DNA of 64,000 nt. Source: Megachile rotundata (lineage: Eukaryota; Arthropoda; Insecta; Hymenoptera; Megachilidae). The stretch spans positions 15,314,001 to 15,378,000 of the forward strand of contig NC_134993.1 in the NCBI RefSeq assembly GCF_050947335.1, read 5' to 3'. Below, piece by piece: positions 46,641 to 59,285 of the stretch; position 1 is the first letter of the stretch, and every line of letters begins with the position of its first letter. The position numbers and the translations under genes are program-made. The notes beneath the pieces were generated by a model. That model did not search any database. It saw only the letters and a list, made by a program, of their open reading frames with translations, and was not told the DNA's origin.

Positions 46641-48125
46641 ATGATGAGGTTGTGTTTGGTGGTCGGTTTTAAGATAATCAAGTTAACAGATTATTCAGAT
46701 AATCAAGGTAGCAGGAGAGGATGTTCATGGAAGATTAGCTTTTGATGTTATTTATGAATTAATAGGAAGCTGCAAAATTTTATATCCTTGTCATTTATTA
46801 CCTACTTGTCAACATTTATTTAATGTTAGTTCTTGGTGATGTTATTTGTGAATTAATAGGAAGTCACAAAGTTTCAACCCTTTGTAAGAAGCTTCTTATA
46901 ACATCACTTCTTCTTGATGTTATTAATGAATTAATTTGGAGCTGCAAAATTTTATATCCTTGTCATTTATTATCTTCTTGTCAACATTTATTTAATGTTA
47001 GTTCTTGTTGATGTTATTTGTGAATTGATAGGAAGTCACAAAGTTTCACCCCTTTGTAAGAAGCTTCTTATAACATCACTTCTTCTTGATGTTATTAATG
47101 AATTAATAGGAAGCTGCAAAATTTTATATCCTTGTCATTTATTACCTACTTGTCAACATTTATTTAATGTTAGTTCTTGTTGATGTTATTTGTGAATTAA
47201 TAGGAAGTCACAAAGATTCACCCCTTTGTAAGAACCTTCTTATAACATCACTTCTTCTTGATGTTATTTATGAATTAATTTGGAGCTGCAAAATTTTATA
47301 TCCTTGTCATTTATTACCTTCTTGTCAACATTTATTTAATGTTAGTTCTTGTTGATGTTATTTGTGAATTAATAGGAAGTCACAAAGTTTCACCCCTTTG
47401 TAAGAAGCTTCTTATAACATCACTTCACCTTGATGTTATTTATGAAATCATACGAAGTCACAAAATTTCACCCCTTTGTAAGAACCTTCATATAACATCA
47501 TTTCTTCTTGATGTTATTTATGAAATCATACGAAGTCACAAAGTTTCACCCCTTTGTAAGAACCTTCATATAACATCACTTCTTCTTGATGTTATTTATG
47601 AAATCATACGAAGTCACAAAGTTTCACCCCTTTGTAAGAACCTTCATATAACATCACTTCACCTTGATGTTATTTATGAAATCATACGAAGTCACAAAAT
47701 TTCACCCCTTTGTAAGAACCTCCATATAACATCACTTCACCTTGATGTTATTTATGAAATCATACGAAGTCACAAAATTTCACCCCTTTGTAAGAACCTC
47801 CATATAACATCACTTCACCTTGATGTTATTTATGAAATCATACGAAGTCACAAAATTTCACCCCTTTGTAACAACCTTCATATAACATCATTTCTTCTTG
47901 ACGTTATTTATGAAATCATACAAAGTCACAAAATTTCACCCCTTTGTAACAACCTTCATATAACATCATTTCTTTTTGACGTTATTTATGAAATCATACG
48001 AAGTCACAAAATTTCACCCCTTTGTAAGAACCTCCATATAACATCACTTCTTCTTGTTGTTATTTATGAAATCATACGAAGTCACAAAATTTTACTCCTT
48101 TGTAACAACCTTCATATAATTATTA
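46640..48125. repeat. Compound array: 172-bp units then 78-bp units
   Basis: Units starting GTTAGTTCTTG recur at 46823, 46995, 47167 and 47339 (172 bp). From 47432 a shorter unit starting GATGTTATTTATGAAATCAT recurs at 47432, 47510 and 47588 and onward (78 bp, about nine copies). The 78-bp unit corresponds to one half of the 172-bp unit (CACAAAGTTTCACCCCTTTG, TATAACATCACTTC). Because 78 bp is 26 codons, a 263-codon frame stays open. It is not considered a gene. Confidence 0.95.
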
Positions 48126-48725
48126 TTTAATATGAAGTTAATTTTACTTCTTCAAGTTTTGTTGTTAGTTAAGGGTTGTCCTTCAATTACAGCTAAGTAA
48201 AAGTTCGAACGTATTGAACTTTCAAGCTAGAAATCGTGACACTAAGGCTGTAATTCGCAGCGGAATGCGAAATTGTCCCCTGCCACGCGACACACGACAG
48301 TTTCAGGAATGCCTATTAATCACCCCCTCGAGATCGATCGCTAATTCGACAAATCTTACAATTACCCAATCCATTTATTTATTATAAATTGTGAACATGA
48401 ACGATTAATTTTCTACTCCGAAAACTACCCCCAGTACCTGGTAAAAAAAGAGAGAAGTGTAGTAAAGGGGCAAAGAAAAATCCGGGGTGGTCCGTCGTTT
48501 TCTCTTAATTTCGAGACAGGCCGCAGGACGATATCGACTACTTCAATTCTGCACCGAGTGGGAACGGGATGAAAGAGATGGAGAAGAATGCGAGCGGTGA
48601 AAGGAAGACAACGAGAGACACGGAGAGACACTCGATGTCCGAGAAACGGAGAGGGGTGGATTTCGGACGAGGAAAAGATGGAAGATCGTGGGCAGACCGG
48701 GAGATATTGTGGGACGCTGTGTGTA
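48126..48725. other. Single-copy island interrupted by a MITE
   Basis: GC-rich sequence from about 48440 to 48723 continues in character at 49903, as expected if the element between was inserted into it. No gene is recognisable. Confidence 0.45.
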
Positions 48726-49900
48726 CAGGGTGTTAGGAAAGTCCTCATCCACTCATTACTTGCTAAATTAATTAAAATTTCTGAGGTTTCGCAAGTTTGG
48801 TATTGTCTCTTGCAAGTTTAGGTGTACCTTTTAAATATTTCCACTGGTCGTATCATATCATCAATTAGAATCATCAGTTTTAAGGCTGAGGTTCATCTGG
48901 TAATTCTATTGTCATGTATCTGGATGTTGCTAAATAAGGATGGTGACTTTGCTTCAAGTCTAGTTACACTCATGTCCATGTGTCTCTCACACATTCCCCA
49001 CGTACAGGTTTCCCTAACTACCATGTTTGAATACAAAAATACATGTAAGATCTTCAAGTTCTCCCTCTAGGTATAAGCTCAGCCATTTGCAAGTCTAACT
49101 TGTCCTACATCTCATGTTAGAAATTCTTTGCAACCTCAGTCTAGATTTGGAACCCTCTCAAGTTACCTCTAACTTCATTTCTAACTCCAAGTGACCATGT
49201 TTGTTTACTTCAATATCCTTCATATTGATGTCCTCCACATCTGTAGGTCAGTGTTCTTGTCACATGTGGTTACCTTACGTATCCTTTACGATCCAAGCTG
49301 TATAACTCGTTGAAATCTCATTACCTGAGGAGTCCACACCGAAACAGGTGCATACCATTTCCTAAACATCTTCTGTCCTCTGAATGTTGAGTCTTATCCT
49401 CTGAATCTTGAGTCCTAACCTCTGAACCTTGAGTTCTAACCTCTGAACCTTGAGTCCTAACCTCTGAACCTTGAGTTATTCTCTGAACCTTGAGTCCTAA
49501 CCTCTGAACCTTGAGTCCTACCCTCTGAACCTTGAGTCCTACCCTCTGAACCTTGAGTTATCCTCTGAACCTTGAGTTATCCTCTGAACCTTGAGTTATC
49601 CTCTGAACCTTGAGTCCTAACCTCTGAATCTTGAGTCCTACCCTCTGAAACTTGAGTCCCATCCTCTGAACCTTGAGTCCTAACCTCTGAACCTTGAGTC
49701 CTATTCTCTGAATCTTGAGTCCTATCCTCTGAACCTTGAGTCCTACCCTCTGAACCTTGAGTTATCCTCTGAACCTTGAGTCCTACCCTCTGAACCTTGA
49801 GTCCTACCCTCTGAATCTTGAGTCCTATCCTCTGAACCTTGAGGAGTCCTAACGCGTAAATTTTATTATAGTAAATGTCGATTACTTTCTTAACACCCTG
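48726..49900. mobile_element. Mariner-like MITE, 1175 bp, with 17-bp inverted ends and TA flanks
   Basis: The left end CAGGGTGTTAGGAAAGT (48726-48742) is the complement of the right end ACTTTCTTAACACCCTG (49884-49900) with one mismatch. TA dinucleotides flank both sides (48724-48725 and 49901-49902), as expected for Tc1/mariner target duplication. There is no transposase frame. The interior is AT-rich on the left and a 22-bp minisatellite on the right. The family call is from ends and TA only. Confidence 0.75.
49375..49848. repeat. 22-bp minisatellite inside the MITE
   Basis: CCTCTGAACCTTGAGTCCTA recurs about 22 times with a period of 22 bp, interspersed with shortened 17-18-bp units (CTCTGAACCTTGAGTTAT). 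Confidence 0.95.
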
Positions 49901-49902
49901 TA

Positions 49903-50495
49903 CGAGTGGTATCACGCTCGAAGAGGGCGGCAGACGGGCGGGGTACGTGGGGGTAGCAGAGTGCACCACCACCCGCAAGAAGTATCCCGGTACACGGGTA
50001 CACACGAGCTTTTGGCCGAAGAGAGAAGGGGAGAAAGGGTTGCATGGCCAGTTGAGAAAGAGAGAGACGGAAGGGGTAGTCGGCAGAGAGCGTAGACATG
50101 TAGCGCATACGCCGTCGCGACGGAGGCTGCGGCTACGCGGCGCCTACCAACCACCATCTATAATCTCTATGCGGATATCGATTTTCTACCCTGTATTTCC
50201 TAAATTTATGCAAACTAGCGGCCCGTCCTCGCACCCCGCCGTCTGCCCTTCGGCCCAACCGCCAACCCCTGTCCACGTCGTGTTCCACCTACATCATCCT
50301 TCTAAGTATTTCACCTTGTTGATGCGACTTCTAATCTCGTTTTATGATACTGATGCTTTGATGCGTATCTGTTTTGGTACTTTTATATGCTTTTTGGAAT
50401 GGGTTTGGATATTTGAAGTCTAATGTGGAGTCCTGAGTGTTGGAGCATACTCAAGGTGTATCTAATGTGGAGATTCCTTTGAGCATTTCTTAGTG
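49903..50495. other. Single-copy GC-rich island
   Basis: CpG-rich to about 50290, with open frames of 72-182 codons in several phases. There is no recognisable domain and no clear exon. Confidence 0.45.
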
Positions 50496-50504
50496 GTTAA
50501 ATTT

Positions 50505-51215
50505 AGTCATCAAGTTCCATATGTAACTCCATATGAGACTCTACATGTAACTCCACATGTAACTCCATATGTGACTCTACATGTAACTCCACATGTAACT
50601 CCATATGTGACTCTACATGTAACTCCACATGTAACTCCATATGTGACTCTATATGTAACTCCATATGTAGCTCCACATGTAACTCCATATGTAACTCCAT
50701 ATGTAACTCCATATGTGACTCTACATGTAACTCCATATGTAACTCCACATGTAACTCCATATGTGACTCTACATGTAACTCCATATGTAACTCCATATGT
50801 GACTCCATATGTGACTCTACATGTAACTCCATATGTAACTCCACATGTAACTCCATATGTAACTCCATATGTGACTCCACATGTAACTCCACATATAACT
50901 CCATATGTGACTTCACATTGTAACTCTACATATAACTCCATATGTGACTCCACATGTAACTCCACATATAACTTCATATGTGACTTCACATTGTAACTCT
51001 ACATATAACTCCATATGTGACTCCACATGTAACTCCACATATAACTCCACATGTCACTACATATGTGACTCCACATGTAACTCCATATATAACTCCATAT
51101 GTAACTCCACATATAACTCCACATATAACTCCACACGTAACTCCACATATAACTCCACATATAACTCCACATGTCACTCCACATGCAACTCCACATATAA
51201 CTCCACAACTCCAAA
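50505..51215. repeat. 12-bp array of AACTCCATATGT / AACTCCACATGT
   Basis: About 58 units alternate CATATG and ACATGT palindromic cores with TAACTCC or TGACTC joins. Frames on both strands stay open (up to 167 codons) because the unit is four codons long. Confidence 0.95.
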
Positions 51216-52450
51216 CTTCTCATTACACCTAAAACACCTTACTATTCCACTTCACATCCTTGCCCCTCAATTCACCCCTAAAATTGAACATCCACAAAAT
51301 TCAATGTAACCCTAGAATATTTAATATTTAGAAGATACAACAATAAACAGCAAAGTACCCATGATCGATAGGGAAACCAGCCTCGCAGCAGCCCCTGTTT
51401 TCGACAGTTCTCAACCGTCCCTCCCTTATTCGTTTATAGGTAGAAGGGGTAAACCACCCCCTTTTTGCTAGCCACGTTGGTTAGCTGGGTGTTGTTCGCT
51501 ATGTGTGTCGGCCCCATTCATCTAACGAGCTCAAGCGGGCTATCGCATCACGATGCACCTCGCACCTCCTCGTCACGAGGAGGTGTATTCCAGTTTACTC
51601 TCCGCCAGAAGGGTGGAGGGGGGCTGGTAACACGGACAACACCAGAAGGGGGTTGAGGACGCTGTTTCGGGGGGTTGAGGACGCTGTTTTCGGGGGCTTG
51701 TTAATGTTGGATTATGTTTCGGCTTTCGGGTTATTAATTATCGATGCTGCCGCCTGGATTATGCGGTTCCATCGGATTTTTAGTGATTTTTCTGGGGTTA
51801 ATGATCTCCATGCATCGATGATGAATAAATAACCTCTGGGAGGGTTATTTTTTTTCTTTTATGACGAGTTCGAATATTTTTTTTTACTGTCGAAAGAAGG
51901 TAGGTAGGTTAGGCTTTGACGAAGGTAGGTTAGGTTACGAGTTAATCCTTTGCACTTCTTGAATTTTTTTGACAAACTCCTTAAATTAAAAAATAAAAAG
52001 GGGTAAAAATGTATTGCAACGTAAGTGACAAATATATTTTCCTTTAATTATAAATGAAATTCCCCCTCAAATAAATGAAATATATATCCAAGAAATCTGT
52101 TCATCCCCAATAGAAATATTCGAGCTCACAGGAGCGCAATGAATAAAATCAATGGGCGAGTATGTAAGTTCGGAGGGTGATATCGCATGGTACTAAAACA
52201 AATTTCGATAGTGTTCGTGTTACATAAAAGCGAGTTAGGAAGACACCGTTCCGCTGAGAACAACGAGGTATCGATTAAGCCCCGTTTAAAAGTAAAACCA
52301 CCGGAATTGGGCCAAAGCGGGCTACCTAACGAATCCAATCGACTTATCGAACCACCATGAATCTCATCGTTCTTTCTTTTACACCCTTGTTCATTTTCCT
52401 CAAGTTTATTAACTCTTGTGTTTCCTCATTGAACGATCATAATCTTCAAT
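51216..52450. other. Single-copy region
   Basis: GC-richer patches lie at 51360-51820 and 52120-52370, with AT-rich sequence between. Short GTAGGTTAGGTTA words occur at 51900-51945. The frames (60-109 codons) are unrecognised. Confidence 0.45.
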
Positions 52451-52454
52451 ACAA

Positions 52455-53690
52455 GCATTTTATTGTGGCTAGCCTCTAGGGGTAGTTTTGTAAATTTTTT
52501 ATGAAATTGTAAGAAAGACTTTTCTCGTGGTTAGTCGCTAAGGGTAGTTTTGCAAATTTTATACAAGTTTGTTTGTAGGATTGAAACGAAGACTTTTTGC
52601 GTGGTTAACCCTTAAGGGTAGTTTTTTGAATTTCATATAAAATTGTTTATGGCATTGAAACGAAGACTTTTCTGGTGCTTAGCTTTTAGGGGTAGTTTTG
52701 TAAATTTTATACAAGTTTGCTTGTAGCAGTGAAATGAAGTTTTTTTGCGTGGTTAACCCTTAAGGGTAGTTTTGTGAATTTCATATAAAATTGTTTATAA
52801 TATTCATTCAAACGAAGACTATTTTTCTCATGGTCAAACCCTAAGGGTAGCTTCGTGAATTTCATACAAAATTGTTTATAGTATGCACTGAAAAGAAGAC
52901 TATTTTTTTACATGATCAACCCCTAAGGGTAGTCTTCTAAATTTCATATAAAATTGTTTATAATATCTATTCAAACGAAGACTATTTTTCTGATGGTCAA
53001 ACCTTAAGGGTAGTCTTCTAAATTTCATATAAAATTGTTTATAATATCCAATGAAATAAAGACTCTTTTCTCTTGATCAACCCCTAAGGATAGTCTTCTA
53101 AATTTCATATAGAATTGTTTATATTAACCAATGCAACAAAGGCTGTCTTTTCTCTTGATCAACCTCTAAGGGTAGTCTTCTAAATTTCATATAAAATTGT
53201 TTATAATATTCATTCAAACGAAGACTATTTTTTCTGATGATCAACCCTTAAGGATAGCCTTGTAAATTTCATATAAAATTATATATAATATCCAATGCAA
53301 CAAAGACTGTCTTTTCTCTTGATCAACCCTTAAGGGTAGTCTTCTAAATTTCATATAAAATTATTTATATTAACCAATGCAACAAAGGCTGTCTTTTCCC
53401 TTGATCAACCCTTAAGGGTAGTCTTCTAAATTTCATACAAAATTATTTATAATATCCAATGCAACAAAGACTGTCCTTTCTCTTGATCAACCCCTAAGGA
53501 TAGTCTTCTAAATTTCATACAAAATTATTTATATTAACCAATGCAACAAAGACTGTCCTTTCTCTTGATCAACCCCTAAGGATAGTCTTCTAAATTTCAT
53601 ACAAAATTATTTATATTAACCAATGAAACAAAGACTGTCCTTTCCCTTCATCAACCCCTAAAGCTAGTCTTCTAAATTTCATACAAAATA
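52455..53690. repeat. About 81-bp tandem array, about 15 copies
   Basis: The unit carries AAGGGTAGTCTTCTAAATTT, CATATAAAATTGTTTATA, CAATGCAACAAAGACTGTC and TTTCTCTTGATCAACCCCTA blocks. Adjacent GGGTAGTCTTCTA copies are about 81 bp apart (for example near 52927 and 53008). The leftmost copies are the most diverged. Confidence 0.95.
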
Positions 53691-54235
53691 TCTCACGACC
53701 CCTCTCAAAAACATCCCCTATCCAAAAGCGCCATATACCGAGACACACTAAAAACCAAACAACTTAAAATAAACTGAATAAAAACCTCGAAAAAAACAAA
53801 TTTGTCTAAAAACATTCTGTAGAAATAAATCGGAAGACAGATTCGCGTCCATAAAATGCAGAAGAAAAAGAGAAAGATGTCCCGGAGCGAGGCCGTTCCG
53901 AAAATTTTATTGCCATTGTTTCCGGCGTCTGTGAACGCCTTTGGTATATTCGCGCGATACGCGGCTCGAAACGCGCGAAAAGCCTTCTTCCCGTCCAGAC
54001 GTATGCGATATGCCCTCTGCCTTTGGGCAATAAAACGCGCGGATGGAAGGGGAACGCGGAAGCGGATTATTTCGCGTCTGAAACGATATGCCGACGTCAC
54101 GGTCCTCTGGCTAAGGGGAGGCTTTCGAGAATCGTTTATTTTCGGATGCCGGAAGGACCTGTGTGACTCAAAAGAAAATCTTACGCGATTGAATGTCTAG
54201 GGGGTGGTTAGACGTTTTACTTACTGCTGCATGGC
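53691..54235. other. Single-copy island
   Basis: CpG-rich at 53860-54140. Frames of 74-131 codons on both strands have no recognisable domain. Confidence 0.45.
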
Positions 54236-55140
54236 GATGCGTTTGGTAAAACTTTTTATTGATTTGTTCAGGATTTGTGATGTTAAAGTTGAGTTTTTAA
54301 GATGTTCTTGAGACTTGAGACAATTTTATGAATTTATAAAAGCTTCGTATTAATATGTTCATGATTTGTGATGTTAAAGTTGAGGTTTTAAGATGTTCTT
54401 GACAGTTGAGACAATTTTATGAATTTATAAAAATCTTGTATTAATATGTTCATGTTTTGTGATGTCAAACTTGAGTTTTTAAGACGTTCTTGACAGTTGA
54501 GACAATTTTATGAATTTATAAAAACCTTGTTTATTAGTATGTTCAAGATTTATGTTGTCAACCCTTAATTTTTGAAGACAAGGTTAAAAAATAGCACATG
54601 TCACTTGAGACAATTTTATGAATTTATAAAAGCCTTGTTTATTAGTATGTTCAAGATTTATGATGTCAACCCTTAATTTTTGAAGACAAGGTTAAAAAAT
54701 AGCACATGTCACTTGAGACAATTTTATGAATTTATAAAAGCTTTGTATTAATATGTTCAAGATTTGTAATATCATTCCTTAATTTTTTAAGACATCCTTC
54801 ATAAATAGCACCTGTGATGCTTGAGACAATTTGATGAATTTATATAACAACCCCTGTATTAATATGTTCAAGATTTAAAATGTCATCCCTTAATTTCTTA
54901 AGACATCCTTCAAAAATAGCACATGTGACACTTGAGACAATTTGATGAATTCATAAAACAACCCCTGTATTAATACGCCCAAGATTTATAATGTCATCCC
55001 TTAATTTCTTAAGACATCCTTCAAAAATAGCACTTGTAACACTTGTGACAATTTAAAGAATTTGTAAAACAACCCCCATATTAATACGTCCAAGTTTCAT
55101 GGTGTCAACCCTCAAGTTCTAAAGTCATCCCTGAAAAATA
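54236..55140. repeat. Tandem array of GAGACAATTTTATGAATTTAT units (about 91-120 bp)
   Basis: ATTAATATGTTCA or ATTAGTATGTTCA, TTAAGATGTTCTTGA and CTTGAGACAATTTTATGAAT recur eight times. The spacing lengthens from about 92 bp on the left to about 120 bp on the right, where a GCACATGTGACACTTGAGAC segment was gained. Confidence 0.92.
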
Positions 55141-55860
55141 GTACACGTTTAATCAAACTTAAATCGACACACAGGTACATTTCCTCGAAACCTGCATTAT
55201 AAACTGCCCTAAAACTTGCACTAATCAAGATAAAGAATTAATGTGTGCACCGAATATTTTGTCACTTATATATCCACCTTATTTTTCATTTCAAATAACT
55301 ACAATTAATTCTGTACTATACAAGGGTTAATGTTCTAAGAAAATAGATAATAACGCATAATGACTTACAAAAAAGGGACGCATAGTACATAATGTTCTCG
55401 TGGTATGATAAATGCCATAGCTCGCAGAATTTTATCGAGTGCTTTTGTAGTTTGGTATTATTACGCCCTCGTTCGCCATTAAATTAGAACGATATCGTTC
55501 GCCATTTCCATTGTCGCGATAACGATAAATAAAAGACGCGTAGGAAATATCTTGCGGAGAGAAGCATCGTTTCTGCGTTAAATAAATCTGTCCGTGCAAG
55601 GATTCCATTCGACGACGAGAGGAGCTCGGTGAAAATAAAAGGGTTTGGAGGGACGCGATTGAAACAACCCCCCGAGGAGAACGACGCCGGTGCCTCACAG
55701 ACGAATGAATTACGCCCCGACGGGCCACCATCTCGCAGCATGAGATACTTCCAGATTAGAAAAGTCGCGGGCTACTGTATCTTTGCCTATCGTCTTCTGG
55801 AATCGTCTTGCGAACTTTAATGCTCCACTTTAGTCTTTTCAAGATTCTGGATAGTTTACG
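55141..55860. other. Single-copy island
   Basis: AT-rich to 55430, then GC-richer to 55820. Frames of 63-99 codons are unrecognised. Confidence 0.45.
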
Positions 55861-56615
55861 GTTTCGGGATTTGGGTGAGGTTTGGGAATTTAGGGGGTTG
55901 GGGAATTTAGGAGGTTAGGGAGTTGGGGGTTGGGGAATTTAAGGCGTGTAGAATTTGGGAGATTTGGGAATTTTGGGATTTGGGGATTTGGGGAGTAGGG
56001 GTTGTGCTATTTGGGAATTTGGACAAGTGGGAATTTGGGGGTTGGGAAATTTTAAGGCGTGTGGAATTTGGGGGATGTGGGAATTTTGGGACGTAGGAAT
56101 TCCAAGCGCAATGACTTCTATACGCAGTAATTCCACGCGTGGTAATTTCTACGCGCAGTAACTCCACGCGTGGGAATTCCTACGCGCAGTAATTCCACGC
56201 GTGGTGACTCCTATGCGCAGTAATTCGATGCGTGGTAATTCCTACGCGCAGTAACTCCACGCGTGGTAATTCCTACGCGCAGTAACTCCACGCGTAGTAA
56301 TTTCCATGCGCAGTAATTCCACGCGTAGTAATTCCTATGCGCAGTAACTCCACGCGTGGTAATTCCTACGCGCAGTAACTCCACGCGTAGTAATTTCCAT
56401 GCGTAGTAATTCCACGCGTGGTGACTCCTATGCGTAGTAATTCCACGCGTGGTGACTCCTACGCGCAGTAACTCCACGCGTGGTAATTTGTACGCGCAGT
56501 GACTCCACGCGTGGTAATTCCTATGCGCAGTAACTCCACGCGTGGTGACTCCTACGCGCAGTAACTCCACGCTTGGTAATTCCTATGCGTAGTAACTCCA
56601 CGCATGGAATATGGT
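55861..56615. repeat. CACGCGTGG palindrome array (56100-56615) with a G-rich lead-in
   Basis: Units of about 30 bp combine AATTCCTACGCGCAG, TAACTCCACGCGTGG and TAATTTCCATGCGCAG. Most contain the palindrome CCACGCGTGG or CACGCGTAG. The lead-in (55861-56090) is GGGAATTTGGG-type sequence like the 41.7-kb array. The array is unusually CpG-dense for this AT-rich locus. Confidence 0.93.
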
Positions 56616-57545
56616 GAATGTGGGATTTGGAGGATGTGACATTTAGGAGATGTGGAATTTGGGAGACGTGGAATATCATAGCCTAAGTGGCTCAATCATC
56701 TATACCCCAAAAGATTTTTGTTCTCCACAAAATAAGTAGCAGATCTTTCTAAGCAAACGAAAGAAAAGAAAACGACTACCCACCCTCTAACCCTCCTTGC
56801 AGCAAGCAAGAAGAGGTCGCAAACAAATTAAGAGGCAGATGCGTCGTTTCGCGGTCTGCGATATTCGCGAAGGCTGTTCTCAAAGGCGCGGAATGAATCG
56901 CCCGAGGGCCTGAAGAACGTCGGAGGGTAACGGATGGGGTATATGGGGTTAAACGCGGGATAACCTCGCGAGTGGTGGGGGCTGTAATATTTACAACGTT
57001 CTATGCAGAGGCCGGAATTGCCTATAAAGAAATCGCGGAGTCGCTTTGTTCGCGTCATAACGTAGTAACGTAAGGGGCCAGCAGCTATACACTCGGGAAA
57101 GCAGCCAAATTAATAAATATATTCCAGTCTATCCCAGCACTCGATCCTCTCTTCCTCTTCCATGTACCATCCGGATAACCCTGTACCACCCTTACCTATG
57201 GCCTCCCCATAAATTTTCCATCGACCAGCTATTCCGTGGTCTAGCACTCGACCTTTTTTCACCCCATGTGCATACCAAGGATCCAACCTGATTTATTACG
57301 ACAACTTCCGACTTCTTTTTAGGCGCACGCAGTTTTAAGTATCTCTTTTTTTAATGTGGGTTGGGGACTCTTTGTTATGGGAATTAGTGAGGGTTTTTTG
57401 GGGGATGCTCTTTGCCAACGTCACTCAGAGTTTTTTCGCTTGGAATCCTTGCATGGAAATTTTTGGAGTGGTTGATTTTTTGGAGGAACACAAGGGGGTG
57501 GTTTTTGTAAATTTGGAGGCTGGGAGTTGTTTTTTTTTTGCTGGC
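56616..57545. other. Single-copy island
   Basis: GC-richer at 56815-57080. Frames of 67-76 codons are unrecognised. Confidence 0.45.
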
Positions 57546-57549
57546 GTTC

Positions 57550-58455
57550 TGTGGTGATTTTAGGGGTTCATACAGAGTTTACTTTTGAAAAATTCTCAGG
57601 TGATGAGTGGTCAAAAATACTACCCTCTGCATAAGGGATGTTTTCCATACAAATATTTTGTTTGTATTCTACAATTATTTTAGGGGTTCATATAGTGTTT
57701 GCTTTTGAAAAATTCTCTCTTGATGAACCATCAAAAAATATAACCTTCCATACAGTCAGGGGGTGCAAACATTTATTTTATTATTTTTCTAAAATGATTT
57801 TAAGGGTTCATGCAGTGTTTATTTTTAAAAAATCCTCATTTGATAAATTCTCAAAAAATATAACTCTACATATAGTGAAGGGGTGCAAACATTTATTTTA
57901 TTATTTTTCTACAATGATTTTAAGAGTTCATACAGTGTTTATTTTTTAAAAATCCTCATTTGATAAATTCTCAAAAAATACAACTCTCTACATAATCAGG
58001 GGGTGCAATCATTTATTTTATTGCTACTCTAAAATAATTTTACAGATACATACAATAATAATTTTAAAAAAATCTTCATTTAATAAACCTTCAAAAAATA
58101 CAACTCTGTACATAATCAGGGGGTGCAAACATTTATTTTATTATTTTTCTACAATGATTTTACAGATACATGCAGTAATAATTTTTTAAAAATCTTCATT
58201 TAATAAACCTTCAAAAAATACAACTCTTTATATAATCAGGGGATGCAAACATTTATTTTTTTGTTACTCTAAAATGATTTTACAGATACATACAATAATA
58301 ATTTTTAAAAAATCTTCATTTAATAAACCTTCAAAAAATATAACTCTCTACATAATCAGGGGGTGCAAACATTTATTTTATTGTTACTCTAAAATGATTT
58401 TAAGGGTTCATACAATATTATCTTTTTGAAAAATCTTCATTTGATAAGCGTTTAA
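57550..58455. repeat. About 120-bp tandem array, about seven copies
   Basis: The unit holds AGGGGGTGCAAACATTTATT, TTATTTTTCTACAATGATTT, TTCATACAGTG and TTCAAAAAATACAACTCT blocks. The GGGGGTGCAA marker recurs at about 57767, 57877, 57999, 58119, 58239 and 58359. Confidence 0.93.
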
Positions 58456-58803
58456 AAAATATAGCTCCACATAGGACCATTTTTTGTATAAAAAGAATTG
58501 AGTTCTCGTATCATGGGTATTGGACACAGTAAAAGTGGAGGGGTGCGCACGTGGTAGATTGATCACTGTCGAACGTGGTACCACAGGGGGTTCAACGTTT
58601 CCATCAGAGAAGGTTAGCTCATTTCCCCGTTTAATTCCTGTGACACGAGTTACACCACGTATGCACAATTTTGATAGGATAAGCGCACGTAAACACGAAC
58701 AAACAGAATCGCGACAGCAGAGATAAAGAGAGGAAGAGGGTGAGACGAAACGAGGCCCGCAGCCGAAAAACCGAATCGATAGGCGCGCAACGGCCTCTCT
58801 ATA
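58456..58803. other. Single-copy island
   Basis: Mixed composition, with frames of 68-86 codons and no recognised domain. Confidence 0.45.
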
Positions 58804-59283
58804 CGGGGTGTCTCGGTTATCTGACGCGGTAAATTAATATCTCCTTTGTAAATATCAACATGCATATACACACACATGTATAATAAAAATACATATTTAT
58901 ATAGCTTCATTCACAAGGGAAAGAAATTCAAGATTCTTCAATTTTGTTTATTCATTAACATCATATTCTTTAAAGAAAGAGTTCAATCTTTTTATAATTC
59001 AATTAGTAGATGCTATTATTTATCTTCTCATTGAGTACTTGAAAATTTCATTGAATTACATTTTTGTCATAAACAAACCTTATCTATTTGCACGCATGTT
59101 TACAACATTAAATAAACATGACACTGCAAAATGTTGCTGTATATTAAACAAATAACAAATCAATAAAATGTAGAATGAATAAAATTCAAAAGAAGAAGAC
59201 CTTTCAAAATTAAAATCTGACAAAAAAAAAATGTATGCACCTCTAAATAGTATGATCTCATATATGATTATTGGAACACCCTG
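58804..59283. mobile_element. Degenerate mariner-like MITE, about 480 bp
   Basis: The left end CGGGGTGT (58804) and right end ACACCCTG (59276-59283) are inverted repeats with one mismatch, and both sides are flanked by TA. Complementarity is patchy beyond about 9 bp. The ends resemble those of the 48.7-kb element (CAGGGTGT). The interior is AT-rich with no transposase. Confidence 0.5.
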
Positions 59284-59285
59284 TA

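Noticed and set aside
47339..48130. 263-codon repetitive frame (LDVIYEIIRSHKISPLCKNL type)
   Set aside because: It is explained by the 78-bp (26-codon) repeat period. The neighbouring 172-bp units break the frame repeatedly.
50493..51309. Overlapping long frames on both strands (MELHVESHMEL and VTPYVTLHVTP types)
   Set aside because: They are by-products of a 12-bp repeat open on both strands.
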